This document shows positions 53,359-62,963 of a stretch of 64,000 nucleotides of DNA, one piece after another. Source of the stretch: an uncultured Blautia sp. (GTDB taxonomy: Bacteria > Bacillota > Clostridia > Lachnospirales > Lachnospiraceae); contig NZ_CANTKB010000013.1 in the NCBI RefSeq assembly GCF_947654165.1, positions 1-64,000 on the forward strand. Direction: 5' to 3'. Both the position numbers and the translations under genes were made by a program. The notes under the pieces are model-generated. The model worked only from the letters and a program-made list of their open reading frames with translations. It had not been told where the DNA came from and searched no databases. The first letter of the stretch is position 1. Each line of letters begins with the position of its first letter.

Positions 53359-54354
53359 TTAGAGCTTTCCGTTCATCTTGCTCATTAATTCCATGTACTG
53401 GCCTGTACCGATTGCTACCGCAAGTGCCGGTTCTTCTGCCACAATGGTGTTAATACCTGTTTCTTCCTCAATCAGTTCTTCCAGTCCTCCCAGCAGAGCA
53501 CCGCCTCCTGTAAGAACAATTCCTCTCTCTGCCACATCAGCCGCCAGTTCCGGTGGTGTTTTTTCCAGAATACTGTGTATGGTCTCCATAATCTGTGCGG
53601 AAGCATCTGTCAGTGCTTCTTTTATTTCCTCTGATGATAACGTAACGCTTTTGGGAAGACCGGTGATGGTATCCCTGCCCTTTACTTCCATGGTCTTTGC
53701 CTGTGGTGCAGAATATACGGTTCCAATCTGAATCTTAATATCTTCCGCTGTACGCTCACCTACCATAAGATTGTGTTTTTTCCTGATATACCGCATGATC
53801 GCTTCATCGAAGTTATCACCTGCTACTTTTATGGAGGTAGATACTACGGTTCCACCAAGAGAGATAACGGCTACATCCGTCGTGCCTCCCCCTATATCCA
53901 CAATCATGTTTCCAAAAGGTCTTGTGATGTCAATTCCGGCACCAATAGCCGCCGCAATGGGCTCTTCTATAATAGAAACCTCCCTGGCTCCCGCCTGATA
54001 TGTGGCCTCTTCCACAGCTTTCTTTTCAACTTCTGTGATTCCGCTCGGTGCACAGATACTGATCCTTGGTTTCCTGAATGCTCTTTTTCCAATAGCCTTG
54101 GAAATAAAATATTTCAGCATTTTTTCTGTAACTTCATAGTCAGAGATCACTCCCTGTCTCAGAGGACGGACTGCCACAATATTTCCCGGTGTCCTTCCTA
54201 TCATCTGCCGTGCTTCTTCTCCCACAGCCCTGATTTTATTGCTGTCTTTATCGTATGCCACTACAGACGGTTCTTTCAAAACAATTCCTTTTCCCTTTGC
54301 ATATACAAGGATGCTGGCTGTTCCTAAATCAATTCCTATATCTGATGCTGCCAT
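53359..54354 (-). CDS. mreB: Rod shape-determining protein MreB/Mbl
   Basis: 331 residues, actin-like ATPase. IGIDLGTASILVY, MIVDIGGGTTDVAVISLGG and LTGGGALLGGLEE are the nucleotide-binding signatures. It forms filaments that guide lateral wall synthesis. Start at 54354 follows AAAGGGG; the longer start at 54390 is rejected. mreC and mreD are not adjacent, so this may be an Mbl-type paralogue. Confidence 0.94.
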   Translation of the reverse strand: MAASDIGIDLGTASILVYAKGKGIVLKEPSVVAYDKDSNKIRAVGEEARQMIGRTPGNIVAVRPLRQGVISDYEVTEKMLKYFISKAIGKRAFRKPRISICAPSGITEVEKKAVEEATYQAGAREVSIIEEPIAAAIGAGIDITRPFGNMIVDIGGGTTDVAVISLGGTVVSTSIKVAGDNFDEAIMRYIRKKHNLMVGERTAEDIKIQIGTVYSAPQAKTMEVKGRDTITGLPKSVTLSSEEIKEALTDASAQIMETIHSILEKTPPELAADVAERGIVLTGGGALLGGLEELIEEETGINTIVAEEPALAVAIGTGQYMELMSKMNGKL

Positions 54355-54443
54355 GAAAATACCCCTTTCCTGAACCTTGACGGCAACCATTCCTTTAGTT
54401 CCTATTCATTATATACAACTTCCAATCCATTGAAAAGGGGCAA

Positions 54444-57284
54444 TCATCTCAAATATTTTGACACATATTGACCTGTGTAGGATACAGGATTCGCTGCAAT
54501 CTCCTCCGGAGTTCCCTTAGCAATCACAGTTCCTCCTTTATCGCCCCCTTCCGGGCCGATATCTATGATATAATCTGCTGTTTTTATGACATCCAGATTG
54601 TGTTCAATAACAACAACCGTATTTCCTCCTTCTGAAAGCCGCTGAAGAATCTCAATGAGCTTGTGTACGTCTGCAAAATGAAGCCCGGTAGTCGGCTCGT
54701 CCAAAATATAGATGGTCTTTCCAGTGCTTCGTTTGCTGAGTTCTGTTGCCAGCTTGATTCTCTGTGCTTCCCCTCCCGAAAGCTCTGTAGATGGCTGTCC
54801 CAGGCGGATATAAGAAAGTCCCACATCATAAAGTGTCTGTATTTTTCGCTTAATAGAAGGAACATGATCAAAAAATTTCAATGCCTCTTCCACAGTCATA
54901 TTCAGAACATCATAAATATTTTTTCCTTTGTATTTTACTTCCAGAGTTTCTCTGTTATAACGCTTCCCGTGGCATACTTCACATGGAACATACACATCCG
55001 GCAGGAAATGCATCTCTATCTTCAGAATACCGTCACCGCTGCATGCTTCACACCGCCCGCCTTTGACGTTGAAACTGAATCTGCCCTTTTTATACCCTCT
55101 TGCTTTTGCATCTGCGGTGGCAGCAAATAAATCACGGATCTGGTCGAACACTCCTGTATAAGTCGCCGGATTAGAACGTGGTGTTCTTCCAATCGGTGAC
55201 TGGTCAATATTAATAACCTTATCTAACTGCTCTGTTCCTTCAATACACTTATGTTTCCCGGGAATAATCCTTGCATGATTCAGCTTTCTGGCAAGACTCT
55301 TATACAGAATTTCATTTACCAGAGAACTTTTTCCGGAACCGGAAACTCCTGTTACACAAGTCATGATTCCCAGAGGGATTTTCACATCTATGTTTTTCAG
55401 ATTATTTTCTGCTGCCTTTTTAATCGTAAGATACCCTGAAGGTTTTCTTCTTACAGAAGGCACAGGAATCTTGATTTTCCCACTTAAATACTGTCCTGTA
55501 ACAGAGTTTGGATTCTCCATGATTTCTTCTGCGGTTCCGATCGCTACCAGTTCTCCTCCGTGCTCTCCCGCTCCGGGTCCAATATCTACCACACAGTCTG
55601 CCGCTCTCATGGTATCCTCATCATGTTCTACCACGATCAAGGTGTTTCCAAGATCCCGGAGATGTTTCAGCGTGGCCAGAAGTTTATCATTATCTCTCTG
55701 ATGAAGTCCAATACTTGGCTCGTCAAGAATATAAGCCACCCCTACCAGACCGGAACCGATCTGGGTTGCCAGACGGATTCTCTGTGCTTCTCCTCCGGAA
55801 AGTGTCCCTGTCGCTCTGGCAAGTGTAAGATAATCCAGTCCTACGTTTACCAAAAATCCAACCCTTGCCTTAATTTCCTTCAAAACCTGTTCACCGATCA
55901 TCTGCTGCGTCTTGGTAAGCTGCAGACTCATCAGATATTCCTGAAGTGTGCTCACAGACATGGTGGTGACCTCATGGATATTCTTATCTCCTACCGTTAC
56001 TGCCAGTGCTTCCGGCTTCAGTCTCTGTCCCTTGCAGGTCGGACATGGAGTTATCCGCATGAAACTTTCGTATTCCTGCTTCATGGTGTCGGATCCTGTC
56101 TCACGGTAGCGTCTCTCTACATTTTTAATGATCCCTTCAAAAGCCACATCATAAACACCTTCTCCTCTCTGCCCCTTATAATGTACCTTGACTTCTTTTC
56201 CTCCTGTCCCGTAAATCAGCACATCCTGGATCTCCTGGGGATAATCTTCAAACGGCGTGTCCAGATCAAAACCATATTCTTCTGCCAGTGCATCCAGAAT
56301 CGCCCTGGTGAAGCTGCCTTTGTCTGCACAGGACTGCCATCCCATGACAACAATCGCTCCCTGGGAAATACTGAGACTTCTGTCCGGTATCATCAGATCA
56401 ATATCAAATTCCATACGATATCCGAGACCAAAACAGGACGGGCAGGCTCCAAAAGGATTGTTAAAGGAAAAACTTCTTGGCTCTATCTCATCAATACTGA
56501 TTCCACAGTCAGGGCAGGCAAAACTCTGACTGAAATTAATCTGGTTTCCATCCATGGTATCCACCACAAGACGTCCCTCTGCAAGATTCAGCACAGTCTC
56601 AATAGAATCTGTGAGCCTTTTTTCAATTCCTTCCTTCACGATCAGACGGTCCACTACAATCTCGATATTATGCTTAATGTTTTTGTCCAGCTTAATCTCT
56701 TCACTGAGTTCGTATAGATTTCCGTCAATCTGTACCCGGACAAAGCCACTTTTCCTTGCCTGTTCCAGAAGTTTTGCATGGGTTCCCTTGCGACCTCTGA
56801 CTACAGGAGCAAGAAGCTGTATCTTCGTCCTTTCCGGCAATGCCATAATATGATCCACCATCTGATCCACGGTCTGTTTCTTAATCTCTCTTCCACATTT
56901 GGGGCAATGAGGGATTCCGATTCTTGCATATAAAAGACGGAAGTAATCATAAATCTCCGTCACAGTTCCCACCGTGGAGCGGGGATTCCTGTTGGTGGAT
57001 TTCTGGTCAATGGAAATAGCCGGAGAAAGCCCTTCGATGCTCTCTACATCCGGCTTTTCCATCTGTCCCAAAAACTGTCTGGCATAAGAAGACAGAGATT
57101 CCATATATCTTCTCTGGCCTTCTGCATAGATGGTATCAAAAGCCAGTGAACTTTTTCCGGAACCGCTAAGCCCTGTAAGGACTACCAGCTCGTCTCTCGG
57201 TATATCTACATCTAAATTTTTCAGGTTATTTTCATTCGCCCCACGTATTTTAATAAACTGCCTAGCCTGCATTTTCACTGCCAT
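54444..57284 (-). CDS. uvrA: UvrABC excinuclease subunit A
   Basis: 946 residues. Two ABC ATPase halves: Walker A GLSGSGKSSLAFDT near residue 38 and GVSGSGKSSLVNEI near 645, with two signature motifs (TLSGGEAQRIRLA, ELSGGEAQRIKLA). Zinc modules CPKCGREIKKQ, CPDC...CPSC and CEACSGDG...CEVCHGKR. It finds bulky DNA damage and loads UvrB. It is not next to uvrB. Confidence 0.98.
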   Translation of the reverse strand: MAVKMQARQFIKIRGANENNLKNLDVDIPRDELVVLTGLSGSGKSSLAFDTIYAEGQRRYMESLSSYARQFLGQMEKPDVESIEGLSPAISIDQKSTNRNPRSTVGTVTEIYDYFRLLYARIGIPHCPKCGREIKKQTVDQMVDHIMALPERTKIQLLAPVVRGRKGTHAKLLEQARKSGFVRVQIDGNLYELSEEIKLDKNIKHNIEIVVDRLIVKEGIEKRLTDSIETVLNLAEGRLVVDTMDGNQINFSQSFACPDCGISIDEIEPRSFSFNNPFGACPSCFGLGYRMEFDIDLMIPDRSLSISQGAIVVMGWQSCADKGSFTRAILDALAEEYGFDLDTPFEDYPQEIQDVLIYGTGGKEVKVHYKGQRGEGVYDVAFEGIIKNVERRYRETGSDTMKQEYESFMRITPCPTCKGQRLKPEALAVTVGDKNIHEVTTMSVSTLQEYLMSLQLTKTQQMIGEQVLKEIKARVGFLVNVGLDYLTLARATGTLSGGEAQRIRLATQIGSGLVGVAYILDEPSIGLHQRDNDKLLATLKHLRDLGNTLIVVEHDEDTMRAADCVVDIGPGAGEHGGELVAIGTAEEIMENPNSVTGQYLSGKIKIPVPSVRRKPSGYLTIKKAAENNLKNIDVKIPLGIMTCVTGVSGSGKSSLVNEILYKSLARKLNHARIIPGKHKCIEGTEQLDKVINIDQSPIGRTPRSNPATYTGVFDQIRDLFAATADAKARGYKKGRFSFNVKGGRCEACSGDGILKIEMHFLPDVYVPCEVCHGKRYNRETLEVKYKGKNIYDVLNMTVEEALKFFDHVPSIKRKIQTLYDVGLSYIRLGQPSTELSGGEAQRIKLATELSKRSTGKTIYILDEPTTGLHFADVHKLIEILQRLSEGGNTVVVIEHNLDVIKTADYIIDIGPEGGDKGGTVIAKGTPEEIAANPVSYTGQYVSKYLR

Positions 57285-57359
57285 AGTATTTCCTCTCTTT
57301 AAAACATAGGTATCTTTATCATCTTAGTATCTGCTTTATTTTGAAACTTTACACACCTT

Positions 57360-57388
57360 ACTATAACATAATCGGTTCCTTTTGCCAA
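57360..57388 (-). promoter_or_regulatory. uvrA promoter with LexA-box-like sequence
   Basis: On the minus strand TTGGCA (57388-57383) and TATAGT (57365-57360) are 17 bases apart. The dyad AAACACATGTTT at 57387-57398 overlaps the -35 element and resembles an SOS box with A and T at the outer positions, weaker than the one before pcrA. Confidence 0.5.
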
Positions 57389-57438
57389 ACACATGTTTTG
57401 GTTTCTCACGATTTTTTCAAAATAACAGTCAAAAAAAT

Positions 57439-57477
57439 ACCATGGAAAACCTGTATGTAATACCTGCTTTCCATGGT
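57439..57477 (-). terminator. Terminator of the CBS-domain gene
   Basis: ACCATGGAAA (57439-57448) pairs with TTTCCATGGT (57468-57477), followed on the minus strand by seven T. Confidence 0.85.
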
Positions 57478-57482
57478 GCCTT

Positions 57483-57902
57483 TTATGCTTTATTACTTTC
57501 TCTTTTGTTCAGCGAACAAATATACTGCATAATATCTCTTCTGGTAACAATCCCGATAAAATTCTTCTGGTCATCCACAACCGGAACAAAATTCTGCTGC
57601 ATGGCTTTCTCCAGAAGATTCTCCATGTTGGAATCTACCCGAATCGGTGCATAATCATTTCTCCTTTTAAATGAAATAATAGGCACCTCCTCTGCCTTTT
57701 TCAAGTCCAATTGTCCGCGATCCTTTAATCCCCATAATAAGTCGCCTTCTGTAATGGTCCCTGCATATTTCCCACGATCTGTAATAATAGGAATGCAGGA
57801 ATATTTGTGATATTCCATCTTCTCCAATACCTGTCTCAGGCTGTATGTATCATAAATATAAGCAACGTCCTCTTTGGGGGTAAGAAAAAATAAAATATTC
57901 AT
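57483..57902 (-). CDS. CBS-domain pair protein
   Basis: 139 residues consisting of two CBS motifs (LEKMEYHKYSCIPIITDRG; LEKAMQQNFVPVVDDQKN, ending IGIVTRRDIMQYI). Such Bateman modules bind adenine nucleotides or c-di-AMP. There is no catalytic domain, as in YkuL/CbpB-type proteins. A c-di-AMP link is plausible because cdaA is in the window, but is inference. Confidence 0.88.
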   Translation of the reverse strand: MNILFFLTPKEDVAYIYDTYSLRQVLEKMEYHKYSCIPIITDRGKYAGTITEGDLLWGLKDRGQLDLKKAEEVPIISFKRRNDYAPIRVDSNMENLLEKAMQQNFVPVVDDQKNFIGIVTRRDIMQYICSLNKRESNKA

Positions 57903-58009
57903 AAGCTTCCTCCCCTGTTTTTTCTATCTATCATTTTGCCACAATATTCTGTAAAATTCCAGAACAAAAGCATTAAACTTTATTAAAATTCTATAAATCC
58001 AATACATTT

Positions 58010-59155
58010 TTAGGAATCAAACAGAAATTCTGACAGCACCAGGTTGCTTACCAGTACCCCTTCTTCTGATAGAAAAACTCTGTCTTTGTGCTCCTTCAGC
58101 ATGCCGTTTTCCAAACATTTTGCCAGGGTCTTCTCATAGACCATATCCATATCTCTTCCAAAGACTCTGTGGAATTCCTTCTTTGAAACACCTCTGGTCT
58201 TGCGAAGTCCCAGGAACATAAACTCTTCCATCTGTCTTGGCTCTTCCAGAAACTGCACATCCTCACGCATGGTTTTTGGCTGGCTGCAGTGCTCCAGATA
58301 CGTCTTGAGATCCCTGGTATTTGTCATGCGGATATTGCGGACCATAGATGCCGCACCAAGCCCCAGTCCCAGATAATCCCCACGCTCCCAGTATTTGAGA
58401 TTATGTCTGGACTCCTGTCCCGGTTTTGCATAATTGGATATCTCATACTGCTCATACCCTGCCTCTGACAACATTCTGCCTGTGGACAGGTAGATCTCGC
58501 GGCTTACTTCTTCATCCGGCAAAAGTTCCGGGTGCTCTGCATAAGTTTCATAAAAAGGGGTTCCCTCTTCCAGTATTAACTGATATACAGAAACATGCTC
58601 CGGGTTCAAACGAACGATCTCCTGAAGCTCTTCTTTCCAGGATTCCAGAGTCTGCCCGGGAAGAGAAGAGATCAGATCCACACTGATATTCCGAAATCCT
58701 TCCTGCCGTGCCAGCCCATAAGACTGTAAAAACTCTTCATAGGTATGAATACGACCCAAAAGCTTTAAATTTTCATTTTTTACAGACTGAAGCCCAATGC
58801 TCAGACGGTTAATTCCCGCCTTTTTATAACATTTCAACTTTTCTTCTGTTGCAGTACCCGGATTCATTTCCAATGTAATTTCTGCATGCTTATCCATCAT
58901 AAAAACATCTGACACTGCTCCCAGAATCCTTTCGATCTGTTCACCGGATAAAAGGGAAGGTGTTCCGCCTCCCAAAAATACGGTGGAAACCTTATAGCCT
59001 TTTGCAAATTCCCGGTAGCTCTCAATCTCCTTTAATAGCCCCCGGACATACGTCTCCTGTTCCTCCTCAGATCCTGCCCAGGAAAGAAAATCACAATACT
59101 TGCACTTTTTCATGCAAAACGGCACATGCAGATACAATCCTAAATCTTTTCTCAT
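58010..59155 (-). CDS. hemW: Radical SAM protein HemW
   Basis: About 381 residues. The cluster motif HVPFCMKKCKYCDF starts the protein, followed by GGGTPSLL, EMNPGT, LSIGLQSV and DLISSLPGQT. The HNxxYW motif (RHNLKYWERGDYLGLG), which marks HemW heme chaperones and not oxygen-independent coproporphyrinogen dehydrogenase, is present. The ATG at 59155 follows GGGGATGG; 59164 and 59170 are alternatives. It follows lepA by about 20 bases, the common Firmicute arrangement. Confidence 0.94.
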   Translation of the reverse strand: MRKDLGLYLHVPFCMKKCKYCDFLSWAGSEEEQETYVRGLLKEIESYREFAKGYKVSTVFLGGGTPSLLSGEQIERILGAVSDVFMMDKHAEITLEMNPGTATEEKLKCYKKAGINRLSIGLQSVKNENLKLLGRIHTYEEFLQSYGLARQEGFRNISVDLISSLPGQTLESWKEELQEIVRLNPEHVSVYQLILEEGTPFYETYAEHPELLPDEEVSREIYLSTGRMLSEAGYEQYEISNYAKPGQESRHNLKYWERGDYLGLGLGAASMVRNIRMTNTRDLKTYLEHCSQPKTMREDVQFLEEPRQMEEFMFLGLRKTRGVSKKEFHRVFGRDMDMVYEKTLAKCLENGMLKEHKDRVFLSEEGVLVSNLVLSEFLFDS

Positions 59156-59175
59156 AAAAACCATCCCCAATTTCT

Positions 59176-60990
59176 TTATTTATCGTCTAATTTCAATACG
59201 CTCATAAATGCCTTCTGTGGAATCTCTACATTGCCCACCTGACGCATACGTTTCTTACCTTCCTTCTGTTTTTCCAAAAGTTTTCTCTTACGGGAAATAT
59301 CACCACCGTAACATTTTGCCAATACGTCTTTCCGCATAGCTCTTACAGTCTCTCTGGCAATGATCTTGCTTCCCACTGCTGCCTGAATAGGAATCTCGAA
59401 AAGCTGTCTCGGAATCTCCTCTTTCAGCTTCTCGCACATTTTTCTTCCTCTCTCGTAGGCAGAACCTGCAAATACAATAAAGGACAAAGCATCTACTTCT
59501 TCTTTGTTTACCAGAATATCCAGTTTCACCAGATCGCTCTGCTCATAGCCAAGCATTTCATAATCAAAAGAAGCATAGCCTCTGGAACGTGATTTCAAAG
59601 CATCAAAGAAATCATAGATAATCTCATTTAAAGGCAGATGATAATGCAGCAGGGCTCTGGTGGTCTCCATGTATTCCATGCCCTGGTACTGGCCTCGTCT
59701 CTCCTGGCAAAGATCCATAATAGGACCGATAAACTCTGTGGTCACCATGATCTCTGCCTTTACCATAGGCTCTTCCATATATTCGATTTCCGATGGATCC
59801 GGAAGGTTGGAAGGATTGGTCAGATCAATGACTTCTCCATTTGTCTTATGAACTTTATAAACAACACCCGGTGCTGTGGTGACGAGATCCAGATTATACT
59901 CTCTCTCCAGACGCTCCTGAATAATCTCCAGATGCAAAAGTCCCAAAAATCCACAGCGGAATCCAAAGCCCAGGGCAATGGATGTCTCCGGTTCAAAGAA
60001 CAGAGACGCATCATTTAACTGGAGTTTTTCCAGAGCATCTCTTAAATCCTGGTATTTAGCACCATCTGCCGGGTAAACACCACAATATACCATAGGATTT
60101 ACCTTTTTATATCCGGGAAGCGGCTCTGCACAGGGGCAGTCCGCATCTGTAATAGTATCACCCACACGGGTATCTTTTACATTCTTAATGCTGGCTGTGA
60201 CATAACCTACCATACCTGCTGACAGTTCCTCACAAGGAATAAACTGGCCCGCACCAAAATATCCCACTTCCACGGCTTCCTCCACTGCACCGGTAGCCAT
60301 CATACGAATCCTGGTCCCTTTCTTCACGGTTCCTTCCTTAATACGGCAGAACACAATAACTCCCTTATAAGAATCATAAATAGAGTCGAAAATCAGTGCC
60401 TGCAAAGGATTCTCCGGATTTCCGGAAGGTGCAGGAATCTTGGTCACTACCTGCTCCAGAACCTCTTCAATATTCAGGCCGCTTTTGGCAGAGATCAGCG
60501 GTGCATCCTGTGCTTCGATTCCAATCACATCCTCGATTTCATTGATGACACGTTCCGGCTCTGCACTTGGCAAATCGATTTTGTTAATGACAGGAAACAC
60601 ATCCAAATCATGATCCAGTGCCAGATAAACATTGGCTAAAGTCTGAGCCTCGATTCCCTGGGCAGCATCCACTACCAGAATGGCTCCGTCACAGGCCGCA
60701 AGGCTTCGTGATACCTCATAGTTAAAGTCTACGTGTCCAGGTGTGTCAATTAAGTTAAAAATATATTCTTCTCCGTCTTTTGCCTTGTACACAATGCGGA
60801 CTGCCTGAGATTTAATAGTGATTCCTCTCTCACGCTCCAAATCCATGTTGTCCAGAACCTGTGACTGCATCTCTCTGGCAGTCAGAAGACCTGTCTTCTC
60901 AATGATACGGTCTGCCAGTGTAGATTTTCCATGGTCAATATGGGCAATAATGCAAAAGTTGCGGATTTTGCTCTGATCGATTGACGGCAT
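59176..60990 (-). CDS. lepA: Elongation factor 4 (LepA)
   Basis: 604 residues. GTPase motifs AHIDHGKSTLAD, DTPGHVDF and NKIDLPSA; C-terminal LepA-specific domain with KVDILVNKEEVDALSFIV-type sequence and final basic tail (GDISRKRKLLEKQKEGKKR). Binds ribosomes and influences initiation and translocation under stress. In an operon with hemW. Confidence 0.98.
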   Translation of the reverse strand: MPSIDQSKIRNFCIIAHIDHGKSTLADRIIEKTGLLTAREMQSQVLDNMDLERERGITIKSQAVRIVYKAKDGEEYIFNLIDTPGHVDFNYEVSRSLAACDGAILVVDAAQGIEAQTLANVYLALDHDLDVFPVINKIDLPSAEPERVINEIEDVIGIEAQDAPLISAKSGLNIEEVLEQVVTKIPAPSGNPENPLQALIFDSIYDSYKGVIVFCRIKEGTVKKGTRIRMMATGAVEEAVEVGYFGAGQFIPCEELSAGMVGYVTASIKNVKDTRVGDTITDADCPCAEPLPGYKKVNPMVYCGVYPADGAKYQDLRDALEKLQLNDASLFFEPETSIALGFGFRCGFLGLLHLEIIQERLEREYNLDLVTTAPGVVYKVHKTNGEVIDLTNPSNLPDPSEIEYMEEPMVKAEIMVTTEFIGPIMDLCQERRGQYQGMEYMETTRALLHYHLPLNEIIYDFFDALKSRSRGYASFDYEMLGYEQSDLVKLDILVNKEEVDALSFIVFAGSAYERGRKMCEKLKEEIPRQLFEIPIQAAVGSKIIARETVRAMRKDVLAKCYGGDISRKRKLLEKQKEGKKRMRQVGNVEIPQKAFMSVLKLDDK

Positions 60991-61030
60991 ATAAATTCCT
61001 CCTAGTCGCTGTAATCGTGATATTTCATTT

Positions 61031-61199
61031 AAACGATTCAGCCATGTGCCAAATGTAGAAATGATTGCATCATGTTCACATGTAAGCAGTTGTTTCTACA
61101 TTTGGCATTTGGGGACTCCCCATAAGCCACAGACAGAAGCTGCGTTAGCAGCAAAAGCCTGGGAACCAGGCGGTCTGTGGCTTAATGGCTGAATCGTTT
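61031..61199. repeat. Nested palindromic element (four-way-junction fold)
   Basis: Exact inverted repeats nest inside one another. Outer: 61031-61045 with 61185-61199 (15 bp). Inside: 61047-61061 with 61093-61107 (15 bp), a mini hairpin GGGGA-c-TCCCC at 61111-61121, and 61123-61134 with 61173-61184 (12 bp) that encloses GCTGC-gtta-GCAGC (61139-61152) and GCCTGG-gaa-CCAGGC (61157-61171). The stems abut with almost no spare bases, forming a four-way junction. It lies 32 bases upstream of the lepA start region, between lepA and the next gene. It may be a miniature mobile element or a structured RNA; neither can be decided here. Confidence 0.8.
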
Positions 61200-61241
61200 C
61201 CTTTATTTTCAGACATACATATTTAGTATAGCACGAACAAA

Positions 61242-61277
61242 AGAAGATACGCAAGAAATTAATCCTGCGTATCTTCT
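61242..61277 (-). terminator. Terminator of the PD-(D/E)XK gene
   Basis: AGAAGATACGCA (61242-61253) pairs exactly with TGCGTATCTTCT (61266-61277), followed by a T-rich stretch on the minus strand. Confidence 0.75.
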
Positions 61278-61282
61278 GATTT

Positions 61283-62869
61283 TTAAAGAATATATTCCTC
61301 AATGATGCACTCATGCTCTTTACTTTTTTTATCATAGGAAATTCCCACCAATAAAATATTGCCTATATAACCTGCAACAGCTTGCACATAATTCTTATCC
61401 TTAATCTGCTGCAATGCTGTTGTTGCTTTTTTATTCCACTTTAGTTCAACAAGCAGTGCTGGCATTTCCTCTGCGTACTCTGGTTTTGGCAAAAACACAT
61501 AGTCTGCAAATCCTCTGCCCGTAGGCATTTCCCGTACTGGTATAAAGTAATACTGCATGGCTGACAGATAGGCAATCGTCAGAACACTGCTTAGAGAATT
61601 CTCATCATTGTATTGAATTGCAGAAGCAAACTGTGTATGGATCTTTTCTATTTTTTCTGCTACTGTATCACAGTCCATATCAAGTGTTGCTTCTAGTAAT
61701 TCTTTTGATTCTCTTTGAAATTCAATCAATTCATTCCATTTTCTATCTTTTGTCGCAACCACAAACTCCTGCCGGATTTCTTCATTGGGAATAAAAGCTC
61801 TTCCTCTTTTCTGGTCATATGCCAGATATCCCATATGAATTAACAGCGTAATCACGTCATCTTTATTTTGAAAAGAAACCATATCATTCTGAAACGTATT
61901 GATGTCCACTTCCACCGATGCTCCTGATAGCATTTGAATGATTGCTGTCCGCAGGCCATCAAAATTCATATTAATAAGTGGCTGAATAGAAATATAGGTA
62001 CCTGTTTTTGACCAATAACTCTGATACTCTCCTCTCATCATTACACTTACAACTGCTTTAGGGTTGTAAACATGTTCATTGCCCAAAAGATATCCGTCAT
62101 ACCAATGTTTTACCCTATCAAATTCCATGGAATATTGTTCGCACAACATCTTCACTTCTTCTTCTGTAAATCCAATATACGGAGCAAAATTAGCAGGTGT
62201 CAGCATTGTGTATTCTTCAAAATTGTTTAATGCCGACTGGGTTCTAACCTTTTTCATAGGCAGAATTCCTGTCAAATAAGCCAAATGCAAAAATTTTGTA
62301 GGCTCAGTTCCTTTAAATAACCCTCTAAGGAAGTCAATATATTCTTCCTGCATTTTTAAGTTCGCAGCTTCATCACGAATCAGCACATCCCACTCATCTA
62401 TGATAATCACAAACTTATGTCCCGTCATCTGGGTAATATCAGCTAAAGCACCACCCAAGGTATTTTTCTTTGAAAAAGGAACATCCGGAAACTCATCTTT
62501 AAGTTCACATAATACTTCTTGGGTAATATAAGAAACTGTTTTTTCTGCACTTCCTGCATCCATACAGCACCACTGTACATCCAAATGAATCACATCATGT
62601 TTGTTAAGATGTTCCTCATATAACTTCGTCTTACTTATATCTTTCCCTGAAAAAAGCTGTTCCGAATTACACCCTCGGCTATAATAGGCTGCCAGCATAT
62701 TTGCAGTAATTGATTTTCCAAAACGCCTGGGGCGGCTATTGCATATCAAAGCCTGATTTGTATCCATAACTCGGTTAGTATATTCAATTAATCCTGTCTT
62801 ATCAACGTATATTTCTGAATTCAAAGCAACCTGAAAGGCTGTGTTATCAGGATTCACAAATTTCCCCAT
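61283..62869 (-). CDS. AAA-ATPase-like / PD-(D/E)XK nuclease family protein
   Basis: 528 residues. The N-terminal AAA-ATPase_like region has YVDKTGLIEY and a Walker A with RPRRFGKSITANML, then VIIIDEWDVLIRDEA. The C-terminal PDDEXK_9 part has a nuclease-like core ALLVELKWNKKATTALQQI with E-x-K and a preceding acidic site near YVFLPK. Such genes occur in many copies in gut anaerobes; a role as mobile or defence-related nuclease is inferred only. No mobility gene is beside it. Confidence 0.88.
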   Translation of the reverse strand: MGKFVNPDNTAFQVALNSEIYVDKTGLIEYTNRVMDTNQALICNSRPRRFGKSITANMLAAYYSRGCNSEQLFSGKDISKTKLYEEHLNKHDVIHLDVQWCCMDAGSAEKTVSYITQEVLCELKDEFPDVPFSKKNTLGGALADITQMTGHKFVIIIDEWDVLIRDEAANLKMQEEYIDFLRGLFKGTEPTKFLHLAYLTGILPMKKVRTQSALNNFEEYTMLTPANFAPYIGFTEEEVKMLCEQYSMEFDRVKHWYDGYLLGNEHVYNPKAVVSVMMRGEYQSYWSKTGTYISIQPLINMNFDGLRTAIIQMLSGASVEVDINTFQNDMVSFQNKDDVITLLIHMGYLAYDQKRGRAFIPNEEIRQEFVVATKDRKWNELIEFQRESKELLEATLDMDCDTVAEKIEKIHTQFASAIQYNDENSLSSVLTIAYLSAMQYYFIPVREMPTGRGFADYVFLPKPEYAEEMPALLVELKWNKKATTALQQIKDKNYVQAVAGYIGNILLVGISYDKKSKEHECIIEEYIL

Positions 62870-62963
62870 AATTCAAATACTCCTTTCCAGACTAAGAGTC
62901 CATGAAATACAAACTTCTATTTCCTATACACTGATTCTAAGTCAAACCTGTTCTTTATGCAAG

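Noticed and set aside
55560..56717. 385-residue open frame antisense to uvrA, and similar plus-strand frames opposite pcrA, recD2 and glycosyltransferases
   Set aside because: They mirror strong minus-strand genes, have no ribosome site of note, and their sequence is low in the usual codons and rich in Cys/His/Ser.
58010..59155. hemW called as coproporphyrinogen III dehydrogenase (hemN)
   Set aside because: The HNxxYW motif and short length mark HemW, not HemN.
61096..61335. 79-residue open frame overlapping the palindromic element
   Set aside because: Most of it is the palindrome read as codons and the 3' end of the neighbouring gene; no independent start signal.
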